Both the position numbers and the translations under genes were made by a program. 64,000 bases of DNA from Mesorhizobium mediterraneum (GTDB lineage Bacteria > Pseudomonadota > Alphaproteobacteria > Rhizobiales > Rhizobiaceae): NCBI RefSeq assembly GCF_002284565.1, contig NZ_NPKI01000018.1:62001-126000 (forward strand), read 5' to 3'. This document shows, one piece after another, positions 8,224-17,068 of this stretch (position 1 is the first letter of the stretch; each line of letters starts with the position of its first letter). The notes below the pieces were generated by a model. The model was not told the origin of the DNA and searched no databases. It worked only from the letters and a program-made list of their open reading frames with translations.

Positions 8224-10194
8224 ATGACCGCATCGCAATCCGCTAAGCCGAAGCTCGCCTTCCGTCCGCTGCCGGTGCCACAGGTCGATATCAGGGGCTT
8301 TTGGGGCGACCGCGTCGATGCAGTCGCCACCAGGACCGCCGATATCCTCTATGACCGCTGCGTCGAGGCGCGCATGCTCGAGCAGATCGACCCGGACCGG
8401 CCATCGCCCGGCGTCGTCATTCCGTTCCACTCCCCATCGCCGGACGAGGCAGCCGCCGCCGGCAACGAGTTCACCGGCTCGACGGTGACGACGCAGATGT
8501 TCTGGGACTCCGATTGGGGCAAGACGATCGAGACCGCCGCCTATTCACTCTACCGCCGCCGCAATGACGATCTGGAGAAGAAGGTCGACGCCGTCATCGA
8601 CATGTACGGAAAGCTGCAGCAGCCCGACGGTTATCTCTCCAGCTGGTACCAGCGCATCCAGCCCGGCTTGCGCTGGACCAATCTGCGCGATTGCCACGAG
8701 CTCTATTGCGCCGGCCATCTGATCGAAGGCGCGGTCGCCTACTACCAGGCCACGGGAAAACGCAAGCTGCTCGACATCATGTGCCGCTATGCCGACCACA
8801 TCGCCGAGACGTTCGGTCCCGAGGCCGGCAAGAAGAAGGGCTATTGCGGCCACGAGGAGATCGAGCTGGCGCTGGTCAAGCTCGCGCGGGTCACCGGCGA
8901 GCAACGGTATATGGACCTCGCAAAGTACTTCATCGATCAGCGCGGCCTTGAGCCGCATTATTTCGACGAGGAGGCGCTGGCCCGCGGCGCGGACCCAAAA
9001 GCCTATCATTTCAAGACCTACGAATACAGCCAGTCGCACAAGCCGGTGCGCGATCAGGACAAGGTCGTCGGCCATGCGGTGCGGGCAATGTATCTCTATT
9101 CCGGCATGGCCGATATCGCGACCGAATATGGCGACGACACGCTGCGGGTGGCGCTCGACCGGCTGTGGGACGATCTCATGACCAAGAACCTCTACGTCAC
9201 CGGCGGCCTCGGCCCATCGTCGCACAATGAGGGCTTTACATCAGACTACGACCTGCCCAATGAAACCGCCTATGCCGAGACCTGCGCTTCGGTCGGACTG
9301 GTGTTCTGGGCCAGCCGCATGCTCGGCATGGGCCCCGATGCCCGTTACGCCGACATGATGGAGAGGGCGCTCTACAACGGCTCGATCTCGGGCCTTTCGC
9401 TCGACGGCTCGCTGTTCTTCTACGAGAATCCGCTGGAAAGCCGGGGGAAGCACAACCGCTGGAAGTGGCATCGCTGCCCGTGCTGCCCGCCCAATATCGG
9501 GCGCATGGTGGCTTCGATCGGCAGCTATTTCTACAGCCTGTCGGACGACGCGCTGGCTGTCCACCTCTATGGAAATAGCACGGCTCGTTTCGATATCGCT
9601 GGCGGGCCGGTGACCTTGACCCAGACCAGCAATTATCCTTGGGACGGGGCAGTCTCGATCGCGATCGAGCCCGAGGCGCCGACCGAGTTCACCTTGCACC
9701 TGCGCCTGCCGGCCTGGTGCCGCAAGGCGGCGCTCAAGGTGAACGGGGAGGCAGTCGATCTGGATGATGTAACCAGCGACGGCTATGCCGCGATCCGCCG
9801 CGAGTGGCGCAAGGGCGATCAAGTCGAGCTCGGCCTCGAAATGGCGGCCGACCGGCTCTACGCCAACCCGCAGGTGCGCCAGGATATCGGCCGCGTCGCG
9901 CTAGCCCGCGGTCCGCTGATCTATTGCGTCGAGGAGACCGACAATGCCGGCCAGCTGCATCGCATCGCCTTGCCACGCACGGCAAACATCGAGGCGCGTG
10001 AGGAGCCGAACCTTCTGGGCGGCGTCGTGACACTCTCGGCAGTTGCCGAGAAAGAGGCCTCTGAAAACTGGGAAGACGGGCTCTATCGCACCGAACCGCC
10101 GGCAGTGGAGGAGACGAAAGTCAAAGCCGTTCCCTATTTCGCCTGGGACAACCGCGATCCCGGCGAGATGCTGGTTTGGCTGAGGAGTTCCTGA
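8224..10194 (+). CDS. Glycoside hydrolase family 127, probable beta-L-arabinofuranosidase
   Basis: The 656-residue protein matches GH127 (old DUF1680) throughout. The N-terminus VDIRGFWGDRVD leads into an alpha/alpha barrel (GYLSSWYQR, YCAGHLIEGAVAYYQATGKR, GHEEIELALVKLARVTG, YVTGGLGPSSHNEGF). The Cys-rich HRCPCCPPNIGRM gives C418, C420 and C421; in this family such cysteines bind zinc and provide the nucleophile. A beta-sandwich C-terminal half follows. The family removes beta-L-arabinofuranose from plant extensin-type glycans. There is no signal peptide, so it acts in the cytoplasm on imported sugar. GGAG at 8213-8216 favours the ATG at 8224 over the TTG one codon earlier. Confidence 0.9.
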   Translation: MTASQSAKPKLAFRPLPVPQVDIRGFWGDRVDAVATRTADILYDRCVEARMLEQIDPDRPSPGVVIPFHSPSPDEAAAAGNEFTGSTVTTQMFWDSDWGKTIETAAYSLYRRRNDDLEKKVDAVIDMYGKLQQPDGYLSSWYQRIQPGLRWTNLRDCHELYCAGHLIEGAVAYYQATGKRKLLDIMCRYADHIAETFGPEAGKKKGYCGHEEIELALVKLARVTGEQRYMDLAKYFIDQRGLEPHYFDEEALARGADPKAYHFKTYEYSQSHKPVRDQDKVVGHAVRAMYLYSGMADIATEYGDDTLRVALDRLWDDLMTKNLYVTGGLGPSSHNEGFTSDYDLPNETAYAETCASVGLVFWASRMLGMGPDARYADMMERALYNGSISGLSLDGSLFFYENPLESRGKHNRWKWHRCPCCPPNIGRMVASIGSYFYSLSDDALAVHLYGNSTARFDIAGGPVTLTQTSNYPWDGAVSIAIEPEAPTEFTLHLRLPAWCRKAALKVNGEAVDLDDVTSDGYAAIRREWRKGDQVELGLEMAADRLYANPQVRQDIGRVALARGPLIYCVEETDNAGQLHRIALPRTANIEAREEPNLLGGVVTLSAVAEKEASENWEDGLYRTEPPAVEETKVKAVPYFAWDNRDPGEMLVWLRSS

Positions 10195-10209
10195 TCCGCG
10201 ACGCGGATC
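10193..10209. terminator. Inverted repeat at the end of the GH127 operon
   Basis: GATCCGCG-A-CGCGGATC is a perfect 8-base inverted repeat starting inside the GH127 stop codon. It could form a compact GC hairpin, but no T-run follows directly, so a termination role is plausible rather than shown. Confidence 0.4.
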
Positions 10210-10292
10210 TTGAGCCGACGAAAGGCATTGTCTTGAATTTGCCGCCACTGCGCTAATTTAGAGGGGGAGAGTGGCGCCAGCCACTCGAATGG

Positions 10293-11468
10293 GTGGAGGC
10301 AGAGTTGGCGCTCGAAGATGTCGCGCGTCCGAGCGCCGGCGGTCGTTCTGTAGCCGTAGCCGTCGCGGCGGTGCCGCTCCTTTTCGTCGTCAGCGGGTTA
10401 GCCATTCGCTATGCGGCATTTGCTTCGGTATCGGACGAATCGGGTTTCGCGGCTTATGCCCGTGCGCTCTGCCGGTGGGATTGCGCCTGGTACATTGGCA
10501 TCAGTGAACTAGGTTACGAACGCTTTCCTATTCCAAACCAAAGCAATGTCGGCCGCTGGGGCTTCTTTCCATTCTATCCGATGCTGGTGGCGGCGATCCG
10601 GATTGTTTTCCCTTTCCCGACGATACTGGTCGCCACCGTCACCTCCATTGTTTGCAGCTATGCCGCCTGCCTGGTGGCATGGCCGCTGCTGGAGAAGAAC
10701 ATGCGCGCCTACGTGCTGTATTGCGCCTTTCTGCTCAGCGGCCCGTTCTCTTTTCACTTCACGACGTTCCTGACCGAACCTCTTTTCGTGCTCCTGACCT
10801 CGTGCGTTTTTCTGGCGCTCAAGCGCTCCAGCTATCTGGCCGCGGGCGTTTTATCCGCGCTCCTGTCGGCGACGAGGCTGGTCGGGGTTCTCGTCGTATT
10901 TGCGACCGTCATTCAAATGCTCAGGGAGCACCGCGAGCACGGCGGATCGACGCTGTCCTTCCCGCGCTGGGTGCTTGGCCGGCCGGATCTGCTCGTCGCT
11001 ATCCTCATCTCACCTGCCGGTTTGTTCGCTTACATCCTGTTTCTTTATCTTACGATCGGGGACGGCTTTGCGTTCTTGCATGTCCAGCGCGCATTTGGAC
11101 GGGTAGCGGGCAATCCACTCGTCTTCTTATGGGACGGGCTCTCCGCCGTTCCGGCCACCGGCTGGCTGCCCACGGCGCCGCAATGGAGCGCGCTCGCCGC
11201 AATCGCCGGATTGGCGCTGTCGGCGGGCCTAGTGGCTCGCAGGCAATATGGCGCTGCGCTGTTCTGTGCGCTCTGCATCATCCTGCCATTGATCACCAAC
11301 CTGGCCTCGATGGTCAGGTACGTCATTGGGCTTGCGCCTCTGACAATGTTGTTGGCCGTCCTGCTATCGGTGTCGAGGCTGACCTACCTAGCGGCTTTGG
11401 TTATTTTCCTGGGCGCCTGTTACTTCATGACTGCGGCGTGGATCGGGGGCTACCTTGCCCTGGTCTGA
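10293..11468 (+). CDS. GT-C type membrane glycosyltransferase (PIG-V/mannosyltransferase-like)
   Basis: A 391-residue polytopic membrane protein with about nine to ten hydrophobic segments. Near the N-terminus the loop CRWDCAWYIGISELGYERFP, followed by GFFPFYPMLVAA, matches the WDxxWY...GY and FPFYP pattern of PIG-V-like GT-C transferases, which use polyprenyl-phosphate sugars on the outer face of the membrane. It would suit the GtrA/GtrB-like pair encoded convergently at 12084-14257. The acceptor is unknown. The start is uncertain: GTG at 10293 as given, or TTG at 10305 with GGAGG five bases upstream. It overlaps the next gene by 14 bases. Confidence 0.75.
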   Translation: MEAELALEDVARPSAGGRSVAVAVAAVPLLFVVSGLAIRYAAFASVSDESGFAAYARALCRWDCAWYIGISELGYERFPIPNQSNVGRWGFFPFYPMLVAAIRIVFPFPTILVATVTSIVCSYAACLVAWPLLEKNMRAYVLYCAFLLSGPFSFHFTTFLTEPLFVLLTSCVFLALKRSSYLAAGVLSALLSATRLVGVLVVFATVIQMLREHREHGGSTLSFPRWVLGRPDLLVAILISPAGLFAYILFLYLTIGDGFAFLHVQRAFGRVAGNPLVFLWDGLSAVPATGWLPTAPQWSALAAIAGLALSAGLVARRQYGAALFCALCIILPLITNLASMVRYVIGLAPLTMLLAVLLSVSRLTYLAALVIFLGACYFMTAAWIGGYLALV

Positions 11469-12087
11469 CACGCTAGTGCCTTACAGACGCGCCGCCTGGC
11501 TCAGCGGCTACGCGTTCGCGGCGATTCTGGCCGGGTCCGAGATCGTCATCCTTGCGCTTGCTCTCAATCCGAACGTCAACGCCGACTATCGCGCCTATTA
11601 CATCGATAAAACGACCACGTGCCTCAACCGCGATGCCGTCGGCAGCTACACACTTGGCGAGACGGTATCGTTCCGCAGCGACGGCGCCAAACGGGCAGCC
11701 AGCATGAAGGTCTGCGGCTGGTCGGGGTCGGCAGGCGACGGCACCCATTCGCTGGGCGAGACCTCGCGGCTTCGCCTGGAGATACCGCCGCTCGGTCACG
11801 GCTTGGCTGCCACGCTGCAAATGGCCGCCGTCATTCGGCCACCACAGATCACGCAGAGGGTGGTGATCTCGGTGAACGGGGTTCGGGCGCAGGCGGTGAC
11901 GCTGTCTGGCAAAGAACCACGGATGGTTACGTTCATCATTCCACCGGCGGCTCTCGGCAAGACCGATACACTCGACATCGCCTTCGACTATCTCGACGGC
12001 ATCCCGCAAACTCCGGCCGCCAGCAACATCTACAAGCGCTCCATCAAGCTGGTGTCGTTCCGGCTGGATGCTGTTGACACGGATTAG
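11455..12087 (+). CDS. Membrane-anchored beta-rich protein of unknown function
   Basis: A 210-residue protein with one N-terminal transmembrane segment (WLSGYAFAAILAGSEIVILALAL) and a probable periplasmic beta-sandwich domain (GETVSFRSDGAKRA, RLRLEIPPLG, VVISVNGVRAQAVTLSG, TFIIPPAALGKTDTLDIAFDYLDG). The pattern resembles the carbohydrate-associated DUF7024-type modules of rhizobial glycosyltransferases, but I am not sure of the family. The TTG start lies inside the preceding glycosyltransferase gene, with GGGGG upstream, so the two are probably translated together and may work together on the periplasmic side. Confidence 0.65.
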   Translation: MPWSDTLVPYRRAAWLSGYAFAAILAGSEIVILALALNPNVNADYRAYYIDKTTTCLNRDAVGSYTLGETVSFRSDGAKRAASMKVCGWSGSAGDGTHSLGETSRLRLEIPPLGHGLAATLQMAAVIRPPQITQRVVISVNGVRAQAVTLSGKEPRMVTFIIPPAALGKTDTLDIAFDYLDGIPQTPAASNIYKRSIKLVSFRLDAVDTD

Positions 12088-12524
12088 GTGGGGCGGTCGC
12101 CTTGCCGGCCGGATCTTCGCCGCGCAAAAACCCATCGGTCGAGCATGAGAAGATTGATCGCTGGAATAAGCAAGCAGGTAATCAGAACGGCAAAGATGGG
12201 CGACAGGCCGAGCTTCATGGTGAAAAGCGCCGGCACTGCGTAAGCCATGCCGAAGCCGGTCGCGGTCAGCAAGAGAAAACGCGCAGCTTCCGATCTGTGC
12301 GATCCGCTCGACATGAAAGTTACCGATTTGTGGGCGAGATAAGAAAACACGGCCGCCGCGGCGTAAGCCGCAAGCGACGCCTGGATGGGCGTGACGCCGA
12401 TCCATTCCGATTTGATCAAGACGGTAGCCAGGACAGCATAAAGGATCGTCGCAGCGATGCCGACCAGCCCGAAGCGCGCCAGCAGCTTCAGCCCGGCACC
12501 GGCGGTCGAACGGCCCTTAGACAT
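12084..12524 (-). CDS. GtrA family membrane protein
   Basis: A 146-residue protein with four predicted transmembrane helices (FGLVGIAATILYAVLATVLI, SLAAYAAAAVFSYLAHKSVTF, FLLLTATGFGMAYAVPALF, PIFAVLITCLLIPAINLLML) and the family ending DRWVFARR. GtrA proteins help flip polyprenyl-phosphate-linked sugars across the inner membrane. ATG at 12524 overlaps the end of the methyltransferase gene; ATG at 12539 is an alternative. Its stop codon overlaps the convergent gene's stop codon by two bases. Confidence 0.9.
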   Translation of the reverse strand: MSKGRSTAGAGLKLLARFGLVGIAATILYAVLATVLIKSEWIGVTPIQASLAAYAAAAVFSYLAHKSVTFMSSGSHRSEAARFLLLTATGFGMAYAVPALFTMKLGLSPIFAVLITCLLIPAINLLMLDRWVFARRRSGRQGDRPT

Positions 12525-13209
12525 GCGCGCTGCACGCATACTGGGCCCCGAGCGGTAGAGGAGCAAGCAGGCGCTCGAGTCTTCTGGCGAAGGGCCTGGC
12601 CGAGGGCAGCAGCAGGAAATGCTCGGATCGGATATCCCGAAAACCCGTCTCCTGAAAGAGGGACCTTGCTTTGGCCGCGTTGAGCAGGACCGCGTCCTGG
12701 TCGAATGGACACCGCAACACCGCAAGACGCGTCAGCAGATTATAGGGATTGTGCTCGATGATGCAGGCGACGCCGCCCGGCCGCACGACGCGCCGCATTT
12801 CCCGGAAGAAATCGAGCCAGGAGACAGGCGGAACGTGATGGACGACGCAACTGGCGAAAGCCAGATCGAACGCGCCGTCCTCATAAGGCAGGCGCAGCGT
12901 GATGCACGCGTGATAGATCACACCTGGATTGTCCCGGCTGGCGCGCAGGATCGATTCCTCCGAGACGTCGCAGCCATCCAGGCTTTCGAACGCGCCTTCG
13001 AGATAAGGATGGAGCGAACCGACGCCGCAGCCGATATCCAGCGCCCGCACATTAGCCCCGCCCTGCCGAAGCCCTCGTTCGGCAACGAGACGCCGCAGCA
13101 GGTCGGCCTTGGCGATCAGAAAGAAGTCGTGCCTGAGGCCGGAAAACCGGATGGATCCTGCGACCGCCTCGCCATAATTTGATTTATAGCTGTCGAAGAG
13201 TTCGGCCAT
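12517..13209 (-). CDS. Class I SAM-dependent methyltransferase
   Basis: The 230-residue protein starts MAELFDSYKSNYGEAV and carries the SAM-binding glycine motif VRALDIGCGVGSL, an acidic residue after beta 2 (LDGCDVSEESI), and the post-I motif FDLAFASCVVHHVPP of the Methyltransf_11 group. It sits between a GT2 and gtrA and overlaps both, so it is probably part of a lipid-linked glycan or surface polysaccharide pathway; the methyl acceptor is not evident. ATG at 13209 follows GGAG by nine bases. In-frame starts up to a GTG at 13272 would overlap the GT2 gene further. Confidence 0.85.
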   Translation of the reverse strand: MAELFDSYKSNYGEAVAGSIRFSGLRHDFFLIAKADLLRRLVAERGLRQGGANVRALDIGCGVGSLHPYLEGAFESLDGCDVSEESILRASRDNPGVIYHACITLRLPYEDGAFDLAFASCVVHHVPPVSWLDFFREMRRVVRPGGVACIIEHNPYNLLTRLAVLRCPFDQDAVLLNAAKARSLFQETGFRDIRSEHFLLLPSARPFARRLERLLAPLPLGAQYACSAHV

Positions 13210-14257
13210 CAGCCGAGGCTCCATTCCTGGGTTTTCGAAGCGATCTTCGGCTCTCACCAAGAGGAGCGGCACGCATCGCCTTATCGAATCCGGTGACCCG
13301 ATCGATCACGTAAAGCGGACGGCGTTTCACCTCGGCGTGGATACCGCCGACGTAAAGTCCGACCACGCCGGTCATGAAAAGATTGATGCCGCAAAGGAGC
13401 GACACGATCACCACGGTGGATGTCCAGCCGGCAATGATGCCGGTTTCAAAAATCCAGGCGAAGATGGCGTAAGCGCCGAACACTGCCGCAAGCGCGGAAA
13501 TGGCCAATCCGCCCCACAGAGCCATGCGCAGCGGCTTCTCGGAGAAGCTGACGATGCCGTGAACGGCAAGGTGCATCATCTTCCAGAATGGGTATTTGGT
13601 CTGGCCCAGGGTCCGCGCCGGGCGTTCGAAAGGCACCGCCGTCTGCTTGAACCCCATCCAGGCGAACATGCCCCTGACGAAACGGTCGTGTTCGGGCATT
13701 TGCTTGAAGGTTTCCAGCGCCTTGCGGCCGACCAGGCGGAAATCGCCGACGTCGCGCGGGATGTCGACCGACGTCATTTTCTCCAGCAGGCGGTAGAAGA
13801 GACTCGCCGTAATGCGCTTGAACCAGGATTCGCCCTCACGCTTGACGCGGCGGGCATAGACGATCTCGAAACCTTCCTTCCACTTCGCCACCAGATCGAG
13901 AACCACCTCCGGCGGGTCTTGCAGGTCGGCATCCATGACGATGACTGCATCACCCGCAGCCGCGTCCATGCCGGCCGTGATCGCGATCTGGTGGCCGAAA
14001 TTGCGGGAAAGCTCGATCAGCCGGAAGCGCGGCTCGACGGCGACCACGTTCCGAAGGTATTCGACGCTCCCATCAAGGCTTCCATCATCGACGAAGATCG
14101 CCTCAGCCTCTCCGTCCAACCGGCAGATCAGGGAGCTGATCCGCTCGATCAGTCGAGGCAGGACCTGCTCTTCATTGTATATGGGAAGGACCAACGAGTA
14201 CCGTGGCGGCGACACGTTCACCGCAGTCCTGATGCTTTGGATCACAGAGTCTCGCAT
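13184..14257 (-). CDS. GtrB/DPM1-like family 2 glycosyltransferase
   Basis: The cytoplasmic GT2 domain has SLVLPIYNEEQVLPRLIER, the metal/sugar Asp motifs IFVDDGSLDGS and VIVMDADLQDPPE, RNFGHQIAITAGMDAA, and the acceptor-site region DFRLVGRKALE. Two C-terminal transmembrane helices follow (WGGLAISALAAVFGAYAIFA and TVVIVSLLCGINLFMTGVVG). This layout is that of GtrB and dolichol-phosphate-sugar synthases, which load a sugar on undecaprenyl phosphate. It leads the leftward trio with the methyltransferase and GtrA. The ATG at 14257 lacks a strong ribosome site; a TTG at 14278 is also in frame. Confidence 0.92.
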   Translation of the reverse strand: MRDSVIQSIRTAVNVSPPRYSLVLPIYNEEQVLPRLIERISSLICRLDGEAEAIFVDDGSLDGSVEYLRNVVAVEPRFRLIELSRNFGHQIAITAGMDAAAGDAVIVMDADLQDPPEVVLDLVAKWKEGFEIVYARRVKREGESWFKRITASLFYRLLEKMTSVDIPRDVGDFRLVGRKALETFKQMPEHDRFVRGMFAWMGFKQTAVPFERPARTLGQTKYPFWKMMHLAVHGIVSFSEKPLRMALWGGLAISALAAVFGAYAIFAWIFETGIIAGWTSTVVIVSLLCGINLFMTGVVGLYVGGIHAEVKRRPLYVIDRVTGFDKAMRAAPLGESRRSLRKPRNGASADGRTLRQL

Positions 14258-14604
14258 GCGGTTGAAAATGGAACGCAAGCTACAAAGTTCCCAAGGTACA
14301 CAAGAAAATGCTAATTTAATGGTTCGGGTAGATGCCGATCATGCGTGGGAAAGGAGATAGGCGGCGTTACCGCGATCGACACGTCCGCATGTGATCGAGA
14401 CACGACGTCAAAGGGGCTGTCGGCCGGTCCGAACCTGGCGCGAAGCAGTCTTTGAGGAACCTCTTCGGTCATGCCGCCTGAAGCCGATGTCCGCTGGCCG
14501 ATCTATTCTGCTTGCCACTTCTGCCATTGCACAAGCCACATCGGAACAATAGATGGTGCGGAGCGGCCGCCACTTATGTCAGGCGGAAAAACAGGACTAT
14601 GCGC
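14258..14604. other. Divergent intergenic region, no gene recognised
   Basis: These 347 bases separate the leftward GT2 gene from the rightward pmbA gene. The short open frames have no recognisable product. I see no strong hairpin or repeat here; it presumably holds the two promoters. Confidence 0.5.
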
Positions 14605-15948
14605 ATGACCGATACGCTGGACTCAGCGAAATTGACCGACCGCGTCGCGGCCCTGGTCGAAGCGGCCAAACGGGCCGGAGCCGACGCCGCAGACGCGGTT
14701 GCGGTGCGCGGCCGCTCGACTGGCGTGTCGGTGCGGCTTGGCAAGGTCGAGGGGACCGACGCGTCCGAGAGCGAGGATGTCTCGCTGCGCGTCTTCGTCG
14801 GCAAGCGGGTGGCGAGCGTCTCGGCGACCGCTGCCTCAGACCCGAAAGCGCTGGCCGAGCGCGCCGTGGCGATGGCCAAAGTGTCCCCTGAGGATCCCTA
14901 TCAGGGCCTCGCCGATCCGGCCCTGCTGGTCGATAAGCCGCGCGACCTCGATTTGTTCGACGCGACGGAAGTTTCGGCCGACCAGTTGAAGGAAGCAGCG
15001 CTGGCCGCGGAAGCGGCCGCCCTTGCCGTCAAGGGCGTTACTAATTCGGCCGGCAGCGGCGCCAGTGCCGGGCTTGGCGGGTTGGTGCTCGCCACGTCCC
15101 ACGGCTTTGTCGGCCACTATGTCGCGTCGCGCTTTTCGCGCTCGACCAGCGTCATCGCCGGCGAGGGCACCGGCATGGAGCGCGATTATGAATTCTCCTC
15201 GCGCCAGCATTATTCCGATCTCGACGCGCCTGAGGACATCGGCCGCAAGGCCGGCGAACGCGCCGCGCGGCGCATCGGCGCGCGCAAGGCGGCGACCGGC
15301 CCGGTCAATGTGGTGTTCGACCCGCGTGTCGCTCGCGGCATCGCCGGTCATCTCGCCGGCGCCATCAACGGCGCGTCCGTCGCGCGCAAGACCAGTTTTC
15401 TGCGCGACATGATGGGCAAGCAGGTGGCGGCGGCCGCGATCACCGTCACCGATGAGCCGCTGCGGCGCCGTGGCCAGGCGTCGCGTCCGTTTGACGGCGA
15501 AGGCATCGAGGGCGAAAGACTGCTCATGGTGGAGAAAGGCATTTTGAACCACTGGTTCCTGTCGACCTCGGTCGCGCGGGAATTGGGGCTGACCACCAAC
15601 GGGCGCGGCTCACGCAACGGCTCCTCCGTCTCGCCATCGTCGACCAACCTCGCCATCGAGCCGGGCGAGCGGGCGCCCGAAGACCTCATCAAGTCGCTCA
15701 AATCAGGTTTTTACGTCACCGAAGTGTTCGGCCAGGGCGTCGATATGGTGACTGGCGAGTACAGCCGCGGCGCTTCCGGCTTCTGGATCGAGAATGGCGA
15801 GCTCGCCTATCCGGTTGCGGAAGTGACCATCGCCTCGAATTTGAAGACCATGTTCCTCAACATGGTTCCGGCGAGCGATCTCGATCGCAATTTCGGCACC
15901 GCCGCACCAACGCTGCTGATCGAAGGCATGACCCTTGCCGGAGCTTGA
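14605..15948 (+). CDS. pmbA: TldE/PmbA family metalloprotease component
   Basis: The 447-residue protein is collinear with TldE/PmbA: N-terminal VRLGKVEGTDASESEDVSLRVFVG, middle YVASRFSRSTSVIAGEG, and the conserved C-terminal FVTEVFGQGVDMVTGEYSRG-type block and GASGFWIENGEL. TldE partners TldD in processing of peptides such as microcin B17 precursor and CcdA; TldD itself is not in the window. ATG at 14605 lies 8 bases after AGGA. The open frame extends upstream to 14512, but that part looks non-coding. The next gene starts inside its last codons. Confidence 0.92.
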   Translation: MTDTLDSAKLTDRVAALVEAAKRAGADAADAVAVRGRSTGVSVRLGKVEGTDASESEDVSLRVFVGKRVASVSATAASDPKALAERAVAMAKVSPEDPYQGLADPALLVDKPRDLDLFDATEVSADQLKEAALAAEAAALAVKGVTNSAGSGASAGLGGLVLATSHGFVGHYVASRFSRSTSVIAGEGTGMERDYEFSSRQHYSDLDAPEDIGRKAGERAARRIGARKAATGPVNVVFDPRVARGIAGHLAGAINGASVARKTSFLRDMMGKQVAAAAITVTDEPLRRRGQASRPFDGEGIEGERLLMVEKGILNHWFLSTSVARELGLTTNGRGSRNGSSVSPSSTNLAIEPGERAPEDLIKSLKSGFYVTEVFGQGVDMVTGEYSRGASGFWIENGELAYPVAEVTIASNLKTMFLNMVPASDLDRNFGTAAPTLLIEGMTLAGA

Positions 15949-16741
15949 CCAAGTCACCTCCGCCGATGCCCGCGAGGACTTGGCCCTGCTGCGCGACGCT
16001 GCCCGCGAGGCGGGCGTCATCGCCATGCGCTATTTCGGCAACAATCCGCAAGTGTGGATGAAGGGCGGCACCTCGCCGGTGAGCGAGGCCGATCACGCCG
16101 CCGACGCCTATCTGCGCGAGACCTTGCTTGCGGCACGTCCTGACTATGGCTGGCTCTCGGAGGAGACGGCCGACGATCCGGCAAGGCTTGCCGCCCGCCG
16201 CACCTTCGTCGTCGATCCAATCGACGGCACGCGCGGCTTTCTTGAAGGCCTTCGCACGTGGTGCGTCAGCGTCGCGGTGGTCGAGGACGGTCGCACGCTT
16301 GCCGGCGTGCTCGAATGTCCGGCCACGGAGGAGACCTATTGGGCGCTATCAGGTGAGGGGGCGTTCCTGAATGGCCGTCGCATTACCGTGCGCCGCCCGG
16401 CAGCGATGGTCGAAATCGGCGGGCCGAAGCCATTGGTCGGCCTGTTGCCGGCGGAATGGCAGGGCCGGCTGAACCGCGTGCCCTATATTCCCTCGCTCGC
16501 GTACCGGCTGGCGATGGTCGCCAATGGCATGCTCGACGCAACCTTCGTCAAACCCAACGCACATGACTGGGATATCGCCGCGGCGGACCTCATCTTGCGC
16601 GAGGCCGGCGGCGCATTGCTCGACCAGAAGGGCCGCGCACCGCGCTATGCCGGCGAAGTGATCAGCCACGGCGCCCTGGTTGCCGGCAGCGGCGAACTGC
16701 TCGCCGTCCTCTCCGGCATCATCGCCGGGCAGGACAGTTGA
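15935..16741 (+). CDS. Inositol-monophosphatase-superfamily phosphatase (CysQ/HisN-like)
   Basis: The 268-residue enzyme carries the superfamily metal motifs: SPVSEADHAAD, WLSEETADD, FVVDPIDGTRGFLEG and AHDWDIAAADLILREAGG. The family removes phosphate from inositol phosphate, histidinol phosphate or 3'-phosphoadenosine 5'-phosphate. The exact substrate cannot be told, but the DPIDGTRGF form is common in CysQ-like members of Rhizobiales. TTG start overlapping the end of pmbA by 14 bases, with GAAGG upstream, indicates coupled translation. Confidence 0.85.
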   Translation: MPELDQVTSADAREDLALLRDAAREAGVIAMRYFGNNPQVWMKGGTSPVSEADHAADAYLRETLLAARPDYGWLSEETADDPARLAARRTFVVDPIDGTRGFLEGLRTWCVSVAVVEDGRTLAGVLECPATEETYWALSGEGAFLNGRRITVRRPAAMVEIGGPKPLVGLLPAEWQGRLNRVPYIPSLAYRLAMVANGMLDATFVKPNAHDWDIAAADLILREAGGALLDQKGRAPRYAGEVISHGALVAGSGELLAVLSGIIAGQDS

Positions 16742-16817
16742 ACATATCATCAATGGTTCCAAAGTCGGCGGCTTTGGTCTAGACCTGTCACAAACTCACG
16801 ATATGTGAAGGACCGAC

Positions 16818-17063
16818 ATGACCGCGGAAGACGGAAAGAAGCAGCTTTTGCACCTGGTGTTCGGCGGCGAACTGAAGACGCTGGGCGGGACCGAATTCCG
16901 TGATCTCGACGCGCTCGACATCGTCGGCATCTATCCGGACTATCAATCCGCGCAGACGGCATGGAAGGCCAAGGCCCAGGCCAGCGTGGACAATGCTCAT
17001 ATGCGGTATTTCGTCGTTCACCTGCACCGGTTGCTCGACCCCGACACCAAGGCTGCCGATTGA
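16818..17063 (+). CDS. DUF4170 family protein
   Basis: An 81-residue soluble protein with the DUF4170 pattern LHLVFGGELKTLGGTEFRDL, DIVGIYPDYQSAQTAWKAKAQ and DNAHMRYFVVHLHRLLDP. It is a small, alphaproteobacteria-restricted family of unknown function consistently found near lipid A/Kdo genes. AAGGA precedes the ATG by 6 bases. The following acyltransferase gene begins at its stop codon, so it sits inside the operon. Confidence 0.88.
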   Translation: MTAEDGKKQLLHLVFGGELKTLGGTEFRDLDALDIVGIYPDYQSAQTAWKAKAQASVDNAHMRYFVVHLHRLLDPDTKAAD

Positions 17064-17068
17064 AATCG

